Shown in pieces: positions 26,755 through 38,400 of a stretch of DNA of 64,000 bases. This DNA comes from Prunus persica (Eukaryota; Streptophyta; Magnoliopsida; Rosales; Rosaceae). The notes below the pieces were generated by a model. That model saw only the letters and a program-made list of their open reading frames with translations, did not search any database and was not told the origin of the DNA. The stretch is from positions 10,773,373-10,837,372 of the forward strand of contig NC_034013.1 of NCBI RefSeq assembly GCF_000346465.2. Direction: 5' to 3'. The position numbers were made by a program, and so were the translations under genes. Positions within the stretch are counted from its first letter, which is position 1. Every line of letters starts with the position of its first letter.

Positions 26755-26880
26755 TGGCGGTTTTGCACACAAGGGGACTTGAACCCCTCTCTCCCTAATC
26801 CTCCTACTGAGCCTTATCCAACATGCTGCGGACGAGTTTGTTAATAAAGCTACGACGTGTAATATTTATATGGTCTTTAA
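26755..26880 (-). mobile_element. tRNA-derived SINE remnant
   Basis: On the minus strand AAGGCTCAGTAGGAGG fits an A box and GGGGTTCAAGTCCCC fits a B box about 20 bases further on. No anticodon arm is recognisable, so it is not a functional tRNA. Confidence 0.5.
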
Positions 26881-27832
26881 AATTTCTGCAAACTAATATT
26901 ATCTAGGATATATTTCCATTAAAAAAAAAATTCCTAATGATAAATTTAGGCATATGTTTAATGTTATTTATTATTTTATTATAGAGTTGTATTTTTTTGT
27001 TTTTGGTTATATATTATGGAGTTGTATTATTATTCACTATTGAGTTTTAATATTGTTCATTATATGTGATACTAAGTTTTAACAAATTCTTTCTATGTGG
27101 TACTAAGTTACTCATACATATATATATATATATATATATTCCAAGCTCATATATCTCATCATATGTAATATATTGTAGTAAATTATTATAACTAAAAAAT
27201 TATGGTGTGTTTAATTTTCTTTCACTAATTACTACATATTTTCTAAAGACACAGTGTTTGTCAGGTCGCTACATAATCAACTTAAATCACTCAAACCCAC
27301 CATGCCATGCATTTTATTCCAATTTTTTGTGATAAAATAATAGACAATTGACTAAATAAACATCCTCTAAAGTTACAATAAAAATTTTCAAGTTTTTCTC
27401 ACAATTTCCGTGATTTTTATTCAATTTTTATCGATATCGATATTTCCATCGATATATCCGTGTTTTTGGACCATCGATATTTCCGAAACTCTCAATATTT
27501 TAGACCTTGATCGGTACTACAACTCAAAAGTGTCAAGAAACACACCATCATTCACTCTGCTACTCTTAATTTTGGAAGATATTCATCACCGTTAATATTG
27601 AAAAAGTTTATGATCCAACTTGCAAAACAAAATCACGTGAACAATCGAGATTAAAGGGAATAGAATGCATTGTTGACAAGATGAGATTACTTCAAATATT
27701 ATGACAACTGAGAAGTACAATATCCGGTAATCTTTTTGGTAATTCTTTAAAAAATAAAAAGTAATTTTTTTGGTGTTAATCTTGTGTTTACATTTACGTT
27801 GTTTTGAGATTTAAGAGTTGAGTACTTTTTGT

Positions 27833-27946
27833 AAAAGACTCACTAATATAGTGATTTTTGAGCAATTACTTATCCAAAAAAGGCCTTGAGTTCGAGTCCT
27901 AAGATCCATATAGTATGTGTGAGGAAAGGTCATTAAAAAAAAATTG
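27833..27946 (+). mobile_element. tRNA-derived SINE, related to the 23.6-kb copy
   Basis: CACTAATATAGTGATTTT (A-box region), GAGTTCGAGTCCTAAGATCC (B box and following body), GTATGTGTGAGG and then an A-rich run. Word order and spacing match the element at 23560-23709. Confidence 0.6.
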
Positions 27947-28034
27947 TTAAGCACTTTTGTTTGGAGTTTAATATCAAAATTTAGATTCAAAAGAGAATCA
28001 AGTCTATCAACCGACCCATATTGTAATAGTCTAA

Positions 28035-28586
28035 GAGCAAGTCCACCATAGTAGGCCTGCCAGGGCAACAGGCCCCCCCAGATGAAGTTTGGACCTCAGC
28101 GCAAATAATTCAGCCCAAGCAAGCCCTGGGTCCCACCAGCCCAGGCAAGCCCATGGGCAAATTTTGCCTGGACTGTTGCCCTCGGGCTGCTGACGTCAGT
28201 GCCTAATTTTCAAACTCTTTTTTTACTGTTGGCGCTTGGAATACATGTGCCAACAGTTAAAAAAATTTGAAAATCAGCCGTTGACGTCAATGCTGACCCA
28301 CCAGCCCACATAGCCCAGCAGTTATAAGCCATGTGGCTTCTCCTAGAGCCTCCGATAAAAAAATCTTGCCTAATCCAACAGTTGTCCAATTTTTAGCTTA
28401 AAAAAATTGAAAAAAATATCAAAAAATTCTGGAAAAAAAAATCTGAAAAGCTTATCAGAATTAATGGTTTTTTTTTTTAAAAAAAAAGAGAAATAAAGTA
28501 CAATGAATAGTATTTGCCCTTGCCCTAGTTTTTTAGGATGGAACAAAAAAAGGCCGAAAAGATTGCCTTTTGGGGTGGACATGCTC
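28035..28586. mobile_element. PIF/Harbinger-type MITE with TAA target duplication
   Basis: A 552-bp element with terminal inverted repeats GAGCAAGTCCACC (left) and GAGCATGTCCACC (right, read on the minus strand), 12 of 13 matching. It is flanked by TAA at 28032-28034 and again at 28587-28589. A 3-bp TAA/TTA duplication with GAGCAT-type termini is typical of PIF/Harbinger (Tourist-like) MITEs. The interior has further complementary stretches (GCCAACAG against CTGTTGGC near 28227-28258) and no coding region. It ends 158 bp before the start codon of the Rpr2-domain gene. Confidence 0.85.
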
Positions 28587-28743
28587 TAAAACTAAAGGCC
28601 CGTATAACAAAAGCTGGTCATTTTTCCTGAGGGCCCATAAGCTGAAAAAAACCCCTGTGGCGCTCCCACATGCCTCAGCAGCGTCGCTGACCAAGTGTTC
28701 GATAAAATTCCCGAAAGAGAAAAAACCCAAAACAAAGCAAAAC

Positions 28744-31685
28744 ATGGGCAGGAGAGGAGGAGCCAAGAGAACGGGAAATACAGCATACGGGTCTAACAAC
28801 ACCATATCATTGAGAGAAGAATTGACAGGCAAGAAGCAAACCAAGGGACCCGCCGTCAACGCCAAGTCTGCACTGAAGCTCGAGCACTTGCAGAGACTCG
28901 CTGTATGGGCTGGTGGGGAAGCTTCTGTTCCTTCTCTGGGTGCCTTCTTCGCGCACACGTTGGCCTCTGCTCAGGAGGCTCTGGGCGTACCTCCTGACCC
29001 ATCTCTGTTTACTTGCCAGAGGTATGTGAATTTGTTTTGCTTCCTTGAATCAATTATGGAAAATATAATTACCCAAGAAAACGAATTAGCTGAACTGGTT
29101 TTATAAAATTTGTTCTTGTTAGTGTATGCATATTGAGGTGGTTGTTGTTGTTATAAGTGCAGTTAGTTGCAAAGTATATGGCTTTTTGAGCTCAGTGTTG
29201 GAGTTAAAGTTTATGGCTTGATGCAATTGTAGTAGGTTGCAGACCAAAAGGGTTAATGGGTTATATTAGGGCGGGTCATGGATGATATGTTCTTTAATTG
29301 ATAATTTTGTGGTGGGCAATTTGACTTTGTTATGCGTAAGTGTTTGAGTGTTTAAATTGTTGTTGGGAAGTAACTAAGAAAACTTGTTGTTTTCCACTAA
29401 TCGTTGAATATTTTGTGATCGAAAGCTGTTGGAATGGTTGGGTCGCTTGTGTTAATAGTTGTTTGCTGTAAGAGGGCTGCATTGTTGGTTGTAGTTAATC
29501 TGTCCCAAATGCGAAGTGAGCGTCTTGGGTTGTGGGTTGGTTAGAGCTATGCAAAAGCGAAAGAAACTGGCTAACCGTTTTAGTCCAATGCAAGTGGTTG
29601 GGATTAGATTGTATTAGAAATTTTAAAACCAATTGCATTAGATCTGCTGTACCAAAATTTGGAACCAAACCAATTCAATTGTGACAGGCAATATAAAATT
29701 GTATATCTTTATAAAGAGTCTTAAGTTTGGTGGCATTGCATAATTTTCTCACGAAGCTTGTCCACCCTTGATTATTATCAGAGTCCAACATCATATTTAG
29801 CTTAACCATACCCACATTGTCTTGTGATGCTTATGTAAGTTACAATCTACCTTGATTAAGCTTAGTACACTACTACACTGTACATTAGAAAGATAAAGAT
29901 GGAAACTTATTGTTATGAATAGGTTTGAAATTGTTCTGCATGCTAATGGGGCAGCATTGTAGGTTGCAAAGTAACTTTGTAAACGTATTGAATTACTGAA
30001 ATTCCTAATTATTTCAAAGTTCTACTTGAACAACATACATATAGGATTCATTGTCCAAAGTCAGATATATAAACTAAGAAACATCCAACATAGTTTAGGG
30101 TTGAAAGATGGAGAGAGAATAGGGTTCTGACTCTATTGACCTGAAAGCCTAGCCAGCTACATGTAAGTTTCTTACTATGAGTTTAATTTGTTTTTACTTT
30201 TCAGAAAGGTTATTATTGGTTAAACCATGAAAGATAAACAATCACTCCGAATTGCATCCGTTTCAATAAAGTCGATTGCTAACAAAGTTCTCACCAGCAG
30301 TCATTGGGGTGTTTTTTTTTTTTTGCTTAGTCATTTTGCACCATATATTAGCATGAAACATGAATCTTACAATGGCATGCCTGGTTTTGTGCTTTTCTGA
30401 TGCTGGCATCTCCTTTCTGTTTTCTTAGAGCACACAACACAGATAAAAGTATTAATAAACCTAGGTTTTGTGGCTTTTATTTCACCAATGTGGGTTTCTT
30501 TGGGTCATATTTTCGTTGAAATTAAAGTGCTTTTGAGATAAGCTTAGAGTTCAAGTCATTCTAGTTTCATATTTTAAAGTTCCCATTGAATCAACTCCGA
30601 AAGCGAAATGAGTCAGCCACTATGCACATCCAAAGTTCTTGAATCGATTTGTCTTTTAGATGCGTGCGATGTAGTGTAGCCTTGTAGGCTTTAATTTTTT
30701 TCCCGTGCCTTCTTGAAATGAATGATATTTCAAAGTCTCTAGAAGGTACAAAACTCTGATCAGCATTTTACTGTTTTGCAGATGTGAAACAATTCTTCAG
30801 CCTGGCTTGAACTGCACTGTTCGAATTGAGAAAAATAGATCAAAGAAACGACGAAAAAGTAAGAAACCAACTAGTTTCTCTCAAAACAATGTAGTGTATA
30901 CATGCCACTTTTGTTCACATCGGAATTTGAAGAGAGGGACTCCACATGGACATATGAAAGTGATATGCCCCACCAAGACCAAAACGACTTCAAAACTGAA
31001 ACCTGCTAAATCCATTTCCCAGAAGTCTGTCAGTTCAAAGAAGAGCATTGTAGCTGAAGATGAGGTTAGGAAAGCAAATGAGATAGCTGCATCAGAAATA
31101 ATTCAAGCGAATGAGATAGCTTCATCAGAAATAACAAGAGAGATTCAAGCAAATGAGATAGCTTCATCAGAAATAGCAAGAGAGATTCAAGGGAATGAGA
31201 CAGCTTCAGAAATAGAGAATGAGACAGCTTCATCAGAAATAGCAAGAGAGATTCAAGTGAATGAGACAGCTTCATCAGAAATAGCAAGGGAATTTCAAGA
31301 GAATGAGACAGCTTCATTAGAAATAGCAAGAGAGAATTGTATTGTGGAAACTTGGGCAGATGAAGATGAGGTTACTATAGTGAATGAGATGGCTTCTTCA
31401 GCAATGGCCGGGGAGATTCCAATGGTGGACAGTCCTGAAACTCCAAAGGTGAGGACTGGACCTACTTTGTTACTTGGAGGGAAGAGGAGAAAGCGAAACA
31501 AATCGGTGTCCAAGAAACCAGCTGAACCTGAAAACAGTCCTAACCCGACAGATGCAGAAAACACTGGCAGCATGTCAAACAAACGGAGGAGAAAGAAGTG
31601 GACTAGTTTGAAGGAAATCGCTGAAAGCAGTGAGCACAAGAACATCCGAAACATTAGTGATTTGACAATCCCTTTCTTTGTCTAA
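28744..31685 (+). CDS. Rpr2-domain protein, RNase P/MRP subunit-like, with acidic repeats
   Basis: Two exons, 28744-29021 and 30782-31685, joined AG|A at a 1760-nt intron; 393 aa. The zinc-binding Rpr2/Rpp21/SNM1 domain is made by both exons: TCQRCETILQPGLNCTVRI, then VVYTCHFCSHRNLKRG, giving the two CxxC pairs of this family, whose members bind RNA in RNase P or MRP. The start is the ATG of MGRRGGAKR; the open frame upstream has no ATG and runs into the MITE. After the domain come seven or so imperfect copies of a roughly 14-residue unit (NEIASSEIAREIQ-like), then two basic clusters (GGKRRKRNKS, NKRRRKKW) that could direct it to the nucleus. Family membership is clear. Whether it is a true RNase P subunit or a plant-specific relative (I recall At5g41270) is open. 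Confidence 0.85.
29022..30781 (+). other. Long intron of the Rpr2-domain gene
   Basis: Begins GTATGTGA and ends TTTTGCAG. AT-rich, with no open frame or repeat element that I can support inside. Confidence 0.85.
31066..31335 (+). repeat. Coding minisatellite, unit about 42 bp
   Basis: AATGAGATAGCTTCATCAGAAATA-type units repeat six to seven times in frame inside the Rpr2-domain gene. Some units are shortened (for example the one reading NETASEIE), so copy number has changed by whole codons. Confidence 0.9.
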
Positions 31686-32750
31686 GGTGCATAGCTCCAT
31701 ATGGCAAGTGGAATCAGTGGATAACACATTTTGTAGCTTGGCAGTAGATCAAATTTTGAATGATATAAAATATCCCCTTATAGTTCCCTTTTGTATTCAT
31801 ACGATACCTATCAGCAAACTTTTGCTTGCTTGTTTGTTTTTCTAATTATTTTACTTTAAAAGAATTTTCACCATATTTTTTCTTTTTCCTTCTCAAACAT
31901 AAAATGAGTCGTTGTGTATGCATGAATGCAACCTTTTTAAGGCATGGCAATAGCACAATTTGAGTATAAGAAAGAAAGTGTGAACCGATGTTTGGGGATG
32001 CATTTTGTAGAGTTAAAATAGCTGAGCACAACTTGAAAAGTGTGTCATGCATTATAAAAACGTTTTTGGTTGAGGAAGGTGCTTTTTTTATTTTATAAAC
32101 CACTAAATTTTTAATAAAAAAATTCGAAAAAAATTCTTAAAAAGCGCGTACAAGTAAAAGTGCGGTTTAAAGAAGCAGTTAAACTTATCTCAAATGCTGG
32201 GGCAGAGCTCTTATTTACTGTTGGCATTCACGTCTAACGGTTGTTGGAATTTCCCCTCAGTAGTCACCGCGGGTAATCACAGCCCACTAACTCATCATCA
32301 CCGCCACGTATTCAGCAGCGTTCTCCAATCCTATACAGTTAACCACACATCATATAAAAACTATCCCTCCGGGAAGATTGTACCTTCCGGACAATACGTT
32401 GTCCTTACTTCCTCAACACGTGGCAGAAAAGGGTAATTTCGGCGTTTACGTACACCTTTGAAGCAAAAAATAGTATCTCCATTTTCTACACTTGCTTCCA
32501 GACCAAACGGACCGGCTGCCGTCATCACCTAAAACAAGATACACGTGGCCGCTAATAGTGGCAAATCCGAAATTCCAGTAAACTACAAGCCCATTTTCAA
32601 AATCCCCAAGTGCGTTTATAAACAGCGGAGCGACACACGTCATCATTCTGAGAGCTCCCTAGTCTGAGACAAAGCAGAGACCGAGAGAGAGAGAGACGAC
32701 GGGCCCTTGACATCGATCACACCCACCAAACCGCACCGTTTCACCTCAGA
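31686..32750. other. Intergenic region between two plus-strand genes
   Basis: The 3' UTR of the Rpr2-domain gene probably ends near 31800-31850. From about 32640 the sequence turns GA-rich (GAGAGAGAGAGACGACG), the leader of the next gene. No further gene is seen. Confidence 0.7.
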
Positions 32751-35391
32751 ATGGGGAACAGAAGGTTCGCGCAGGTCTCGACCAGCGACGACGAAGACGA
32801 CGTCGCACCGCAAAACCAGCAGTTGGAGGAGGAGAACGGGTCGTCGAAGAAGAGGAAGCATATGAAGCTTCGAGAGGGAGAAGAAGAAGAGTCAGAAGAG
32901 GAAGAGAAGCACAAGAGTAAGAAGAGGAAGGGAAAGAAAGGGAAAAATGTTAGGGACGAATCGGCGTCGGAGAGCGAAGACAACGAGGAAGAGCCACAGC
33001 TAGAGGACGCGAAGCCGATTGGCGAGGTCGTTAGGCTTTCAGGGAAGGGGAGGGGTCGCAGGCAACACTACGAGGCGTTTGAGTATGACGGCAACCGATA
33101 CGACCTGGTAAGTTTGCGTTTTGGGCTCGGGTTTTGGGAGTTTGTGTTTATTGGTTGGGTTTTAGGGCTTTGATTTATCGATTTCATGGTGGCTTATTGA
33201 ACGCATTGTTTGATTAATTGGGATAAATTGAAGAACTGTTAGCAATTGTGAATTTTGGTTATTTTGTTTCTTGACACTTTCAGTTTGGGTTTTGATTGTT
33301 GAGTTTGTAGGGTTTGGCTGATTCGTTTGGTGGAAAAACGAATGGTTTTGATTCATTGCTTCACAGATACATAAATATTTACTCTCCATTGTTTGGAAAG
33401 TGTTGTTTAAGTTGGCATTACGGTAGCATTTACTTTCGGAACTTCTTTGTTCATTTATAGGGAAATTTAAGAAACTAGAATGTGATTTTTCAGTTTCGTC
33501 TATGTTTCCCTCCCTGAGAAATGTTTTTTTTCCATGGTGTGGGTATGTTACATAGACATGGGTTGAGTGTCAGATGTGGGTATTTGTCTAAGCTTCAGGT
33601 TCACCTGTTTTCCTTAGATTTTTCTATTTGGAGCAGCCGTACCATTTTCATTGTCTTGTATCATTGACATGATTAAGTTGGGGTAAAGATTGAAGTTAAG
33701 TGTCTATGTAAATAATTTGCATTGCTTATGTCTTGCTGTTGGTATAATGTATGCATTCCTTACATACGGAAGATTCTAATCAAGTGTTATATTTGTCCTG
33801 TGCAATTGCTGCACATTTGTATGCTCTGAAAATGTTTTACAAATGTTGTTGTTTCTTAAATTTCTCTATTGCTGCTTGTTTTTATGTACTGTCTTCCTAT
33901 TTTTCTTCTTGATATTGTGGTAATTAGGTGTTTTTCTCCGTATATCATTTTGAAAAGGTTCAGGTTGAAAAACTTTCATTTTCTGGGAATGGTATCACTT
34001 TGTTTATTTCATTAATTTTTTGGTGCTGATCCTGTAATCATTTTGTAGGAGGATGCGGTTCTTCTAATTCCCGAGGATAGAAAACAAAAGCCTTATGTGG
34101 CAATTATTAAGGTACTCGCTTTATGAAATTATCATACGACTTTCCTTGCATGGATATTAATTGTGTTTTTTCAAGGCACATACACATACGTTATTGATGT
34201 AAGTGGTAAACAGTATCGAGGTAAAAAAAGGATGAGTCCATAGATTTACATACCCATGCAAGTTGTTTAGTTGCTTCTGTGTCATTTCAGTCTCTGGGTG
34301 AAGGAAGATTTTGTCTCATGTATTGTTCATCACTTCTTTCTCTGTGATTACTTTGTCCTCACCTTTTCCTATTAAATAAAAACCTTTTGCTTGATTATCT
34401 GCCTGGAAAGTCTTGGTATGTTGGTTTGTCTTAAATACATGTATTCTTGCCCTTTTTGTGGGCTGCTAGCCAATTTCCTAATGTAACCCAAACATGTTTT
34501 TGTGATGTTATGGGCAGCATGTTTATTTTCTGATTATTTTCATTCACTTACTTTCTCCTTTACATTTACAACGACTTTATCTTTAATTTGTGACTGCTGG
34601 AACTGGTAATTAACTAGGATATAAGTAAGACCAGAGATGGGAGCATGATGGTATTAGGACAGTGGTTTTATCGACCTGAAGAGGCAGAGAAAAAAGCTGG
34701 TGGAAACTGGCAGTCACGTGACACAAGGGAGTTGTTCTATAGTTTCCATCGTGATGAGGTTCCAGCAGAATCTGTAATGCATAGATGTGTGGTGCATTTT
34801 GTTCCTTTAAATAAGCAGCTACCAAGTCGTAAACAGCATCCTGGCTTCATTGTGCAAAAGGTGTATGACACCCAAGGGAAAAAACTTTGGAAGCTGACAG
34901 ATAGGGATTATGAGGAAGATAAGCAGCATGAGATTGACTTACTAGTTCAGAAAACTATTGGAAGATTGGGAGATCTTCCTGATATAGAGACTGCAGATAC
35001 CACCTTTAATCAGGATGAGCAGTTCAAGACTAAAAGAAGTTTGATAAAAAAGAACATATCACCCCTTGATGTTTCTAGGGTGGAAGAAGCAATAACTAAG
35101 CCTGGTCAAAATCAAAAAGCTGAAACTCCTGGAAGCAGGACTAATTCCTCAGAATATCATTCCATTTTAGTCAAGTTCATGGCACTAACTGGAGACACAC
35201 ATCGTGATAGATGGTTGGAGAAACTTCTTGAAAATATTAGGCATGCATGCAATTCTGCTGACATCACGAACGGAGATGAAAAGAGGAAATCTGGTTCTGA
35301 TGATATTGCCCATGCAAGTGACTGTAAGTCCCCAGAAGTTGGAAATGGATCTCATAATCTCAAGGTATGGAGTACATTCTTTTTCCCACTC

Positions 35392-35444
<53 letters not shown>

Positions 35445-38400
35445 TCCCCTTCTATTGAGGGATCCCTCAAATAATTTTATTTGAGGGATGCCCTTTAGGA
35501 TACCCTATAAATTTTTTTTCAACGATCCAAACAATCTATTTTTTAGGTCTTCATTCATAGATCATCCTTACAAAAAATTAGACAAATCGGAAACAGTTTC
35601 GATATCTAATTGTGTCCTACAAAATCAATGAACACGGTGCTTCAAGAAAGTACTAAAATTTCAAGAACTCAATTGAATGATCAAATGATATCGGATTCAA
35701 GTGATTTTTTGTAGAGATGATCTTTGAATGAGTATCTACAAAATAGATGGTTTGGATTAGTGAAATACAATCTGGAGTGGGCCCTACAAGAGGTGTCCCT
35801 CAAATAAGCTTATTTGAGGGATCCCTCAATGGAAGCTCTCTGTATATATATATATATATGTATATCTTTTTGGTTTTCGGACGAATGGGGTGCATTGAAA
35901 ATCAGGAGTGGATGGGCGAGGAGATGTTATACCTTATACCTCACACGTTAACTTTACTGTCTCATACAGAGTGGCAAGTCTTTTCACTGGCCAGATGATG
36001 CTGTTCGTGCAGTTACTTCTCTGGAAAAGGCCTCTCATGAGTCTCTCTCCTCAGATTCCACGAAGTATAACCAAAAGTTGCGGCAACTGTGGTTCAATAT
36101 CCAGGTCAGAAGGCTCTGTGTGCTTATATGCTCTTGTTTGGTTTGTTTGAGGTCAAGGCTTTTTTTTAATACTATTTGCTGCTGAAGTCTATGTTGAAGA
36201 TGTTAATGTCTTCAAATGTCTTATGTTGTGCTTATATTTCTTCTATTTTTTGCAGAGAAATTCATTCCTAGCCCGCCGGCTGCTAAATCAAGAGTTGGAA
36301 CCTTTAACAATAGTGAACATGTCACCTGATGAGCTAAAGGTATGGTCTTTATCATGCTTTGGTATATAGGTGTTCAGTTTTGAGATGATTCTCAAGGAAG
36401 ATAAATTCTAATTTGATTTTGATCAGACTCAGTTTCCTTTAGCTGGATTTGTCACAATGGCCATTTTTGTAACATCTGTGCTGACTATGTCGTCCTTCTA
36501 GTCTTACTTAGTGAGGCTAAGACAGGGGGGATGGAAAGTGTTTATGCTGTCAGCTTAACTGGTCTCAAGTAGGCATTTTATTGGGTGATGGAAGCATTGA
36601 TGTATTGTTACCACATGTCTCTTATGAATTTTGTGACATTCCAGTTATTCTATTCTTCACACCTCTGTTTGTTACCCCGTGTCCAATTAAACCATTAGAA
36701 GCATTACTTCGGCTATTGTATTGGTCGTATTTTATGTAAGCCTCTGGTTTGATTATTTGGGTTGGCCATGATGAACTTTTTTTTTCCTTCTTCTTTTCTG
36801 TTTCCAATCAGATTTTTTTTTGTTCTTTTCTAGCTCCTTACAAAATATGACCATGAGTACCTTTTTCCTTAAAAGATTGAAGAGTTTTAAGGTACTTTTT
36901 TTTTTCTGTAGCTCTACCAGCATGATTTTCAAAATTCATTTCTATTTGTTTCTAGAACTTTTGTGAGTTTATCTTCCTTTCCACCTCCTTCCTTTTTTGT
37001 ATGGAGTAGGTCCAGTAGGCACACATGTCGTATATCCCTAGATGTTGTCTTTCTTCGGGTAGTCCATGTAAAGTTTCTAAGAGAATAACTTGGCAAGTGT
37101 GTTCAACTGGTGGAGGTATGTTGATATGTCTGTCTATAAAATCAAGGAACTTCAATTCCTTGTGTGGGAGCGGAAACTGGAATTCCGATTTAAAAATTTG
37201 TTCGTAACATCCAAATAGGTCTATTTTTGTCATGGGTGCCTCGGTTTTGACGGGTAAGGGACTATTGCCTGAGATGGTTGTTCATGTGCAACAAAGGCCT
37301 TGTGTGGGTTCAGAAACTAAAATTTGTTCGTAACATCCAAACAGGTCTAGTTTGGTCATGGGTGCCTCAGTATTAATGGATAAGGGACAATTGCCTGAGA
37401 TGGTTTGTTCATGGGCAACAAAGGCCTACGTATTAGACTTATAGATTTAATGATTATGAAAATTCCAATGATATTATGATCTCAATAGCAAGGATGGCAT
37501 AGAGATCCATGTAAACCATTTCATTTCTGTTGAATTAAGGCATAGTTGAGTTGATTTGTTCTTTTTATTTTGCGTCTTTTAACTAACAATCATAAGATAT
37601 ACTGAAGGGTTAACTCCTTGGATGTTTATGCGTGAAGTTATTCTGGTTTTAGTTGGATTGCAGGAGTAGTTGAAGAGAATGTTTACATTTAGTTTTAGCC
37701 TTATGTCAAGTTTACTTTGATCAAATTCTTTTGGTATTTATGCTTTCACTCATTTTATATGAATGTTTCCAATTGTGCAAGAATAGAATAAATGGTAGTG
37801 TGCTTCCCTCCGCCCTGGGTTGAATATGGTATCTTGACATGGCACGTTTTGAGACTCAATGGCCAACATTTAGTGTATGCAAAAGTATTTGTGATTTGTT
37901 TTATATCACTGCTCTTGCTTCAAGGTTTTCATTTGTCTTTAAATATGGCCCTTTAACAAACTTCAGGAGGGTTTAACGGCTGAGGAGAGAGCAAAGAAGG
38001 AGCCTGATGACTGGGAGCGTATGCAGGTCTTTCTATTTGTACCTGAAGTTGATTTTGGTTACCTTGCACTCTGCAGTGCATAGGTTTTGCGCACATTATT
38101 GACTTCTTGCCTATGAAACAGATGACGGATGCTCGTTGCTCAAGATGCTCTGAGTTCAGGGTGGGAGTTAGGGACATCATTCAAGCAGGACATGGTGCTC
38201 GTTATCAGGTTGGTGCATTTATAAATTCTGGATGAGTGCATGAATCATGGAAAATTCTGCTTCTTCAATAGGTCAAATTTGTTTAAAATAATTTTTATTC
38301 ATCACTCTTTATAGGGCCTAATATATAATATGATATGAAATGGAGAGGTTAGTGGCAATTACTTTTGCCTCTGCATTCTGCTTTTTAAATTGGGATAATA

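Larger units (their letters stand above)
25141..28034. other. Repeat-rich intergenic DNA
   Basis: No supported gene. AT-rich, with TA runs at about 25735-25755 and 27118-27140, SINE remnants, and two clusters of ATCGAT/CGATAT words (26690-26725 and 27425-27485) that look like the ends or body of an unrecognised dispersed repeat. Confidence 0.65.

Noticed and set aside
26755..26880. A functional tRNA gene on the minus strand
   Set aside because: It has A- and B-box-like words but no foldable acceptor or anticodon stems; better explained as a SINE remnant.
28570..28743. Longer N-terminus for the Rpr2-domain protein
   Set aside because: The open frame has no ATG there, begins within the MITE terminus and is not protein-like; the ATG at 28744 starts a basic N-terminus as expected.
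31066..31654. Minus-strand open frames across the Rpr2 gene repeats (KLSHSLE-type peptide)
   Set aside because: They are the antisense reading of the coding minisatellite and of the basic tail.
33162..33389. Short minus-strand frame in BAH intron 1
   Set aside because: Lies in an AT-rich intron and has no coding character.
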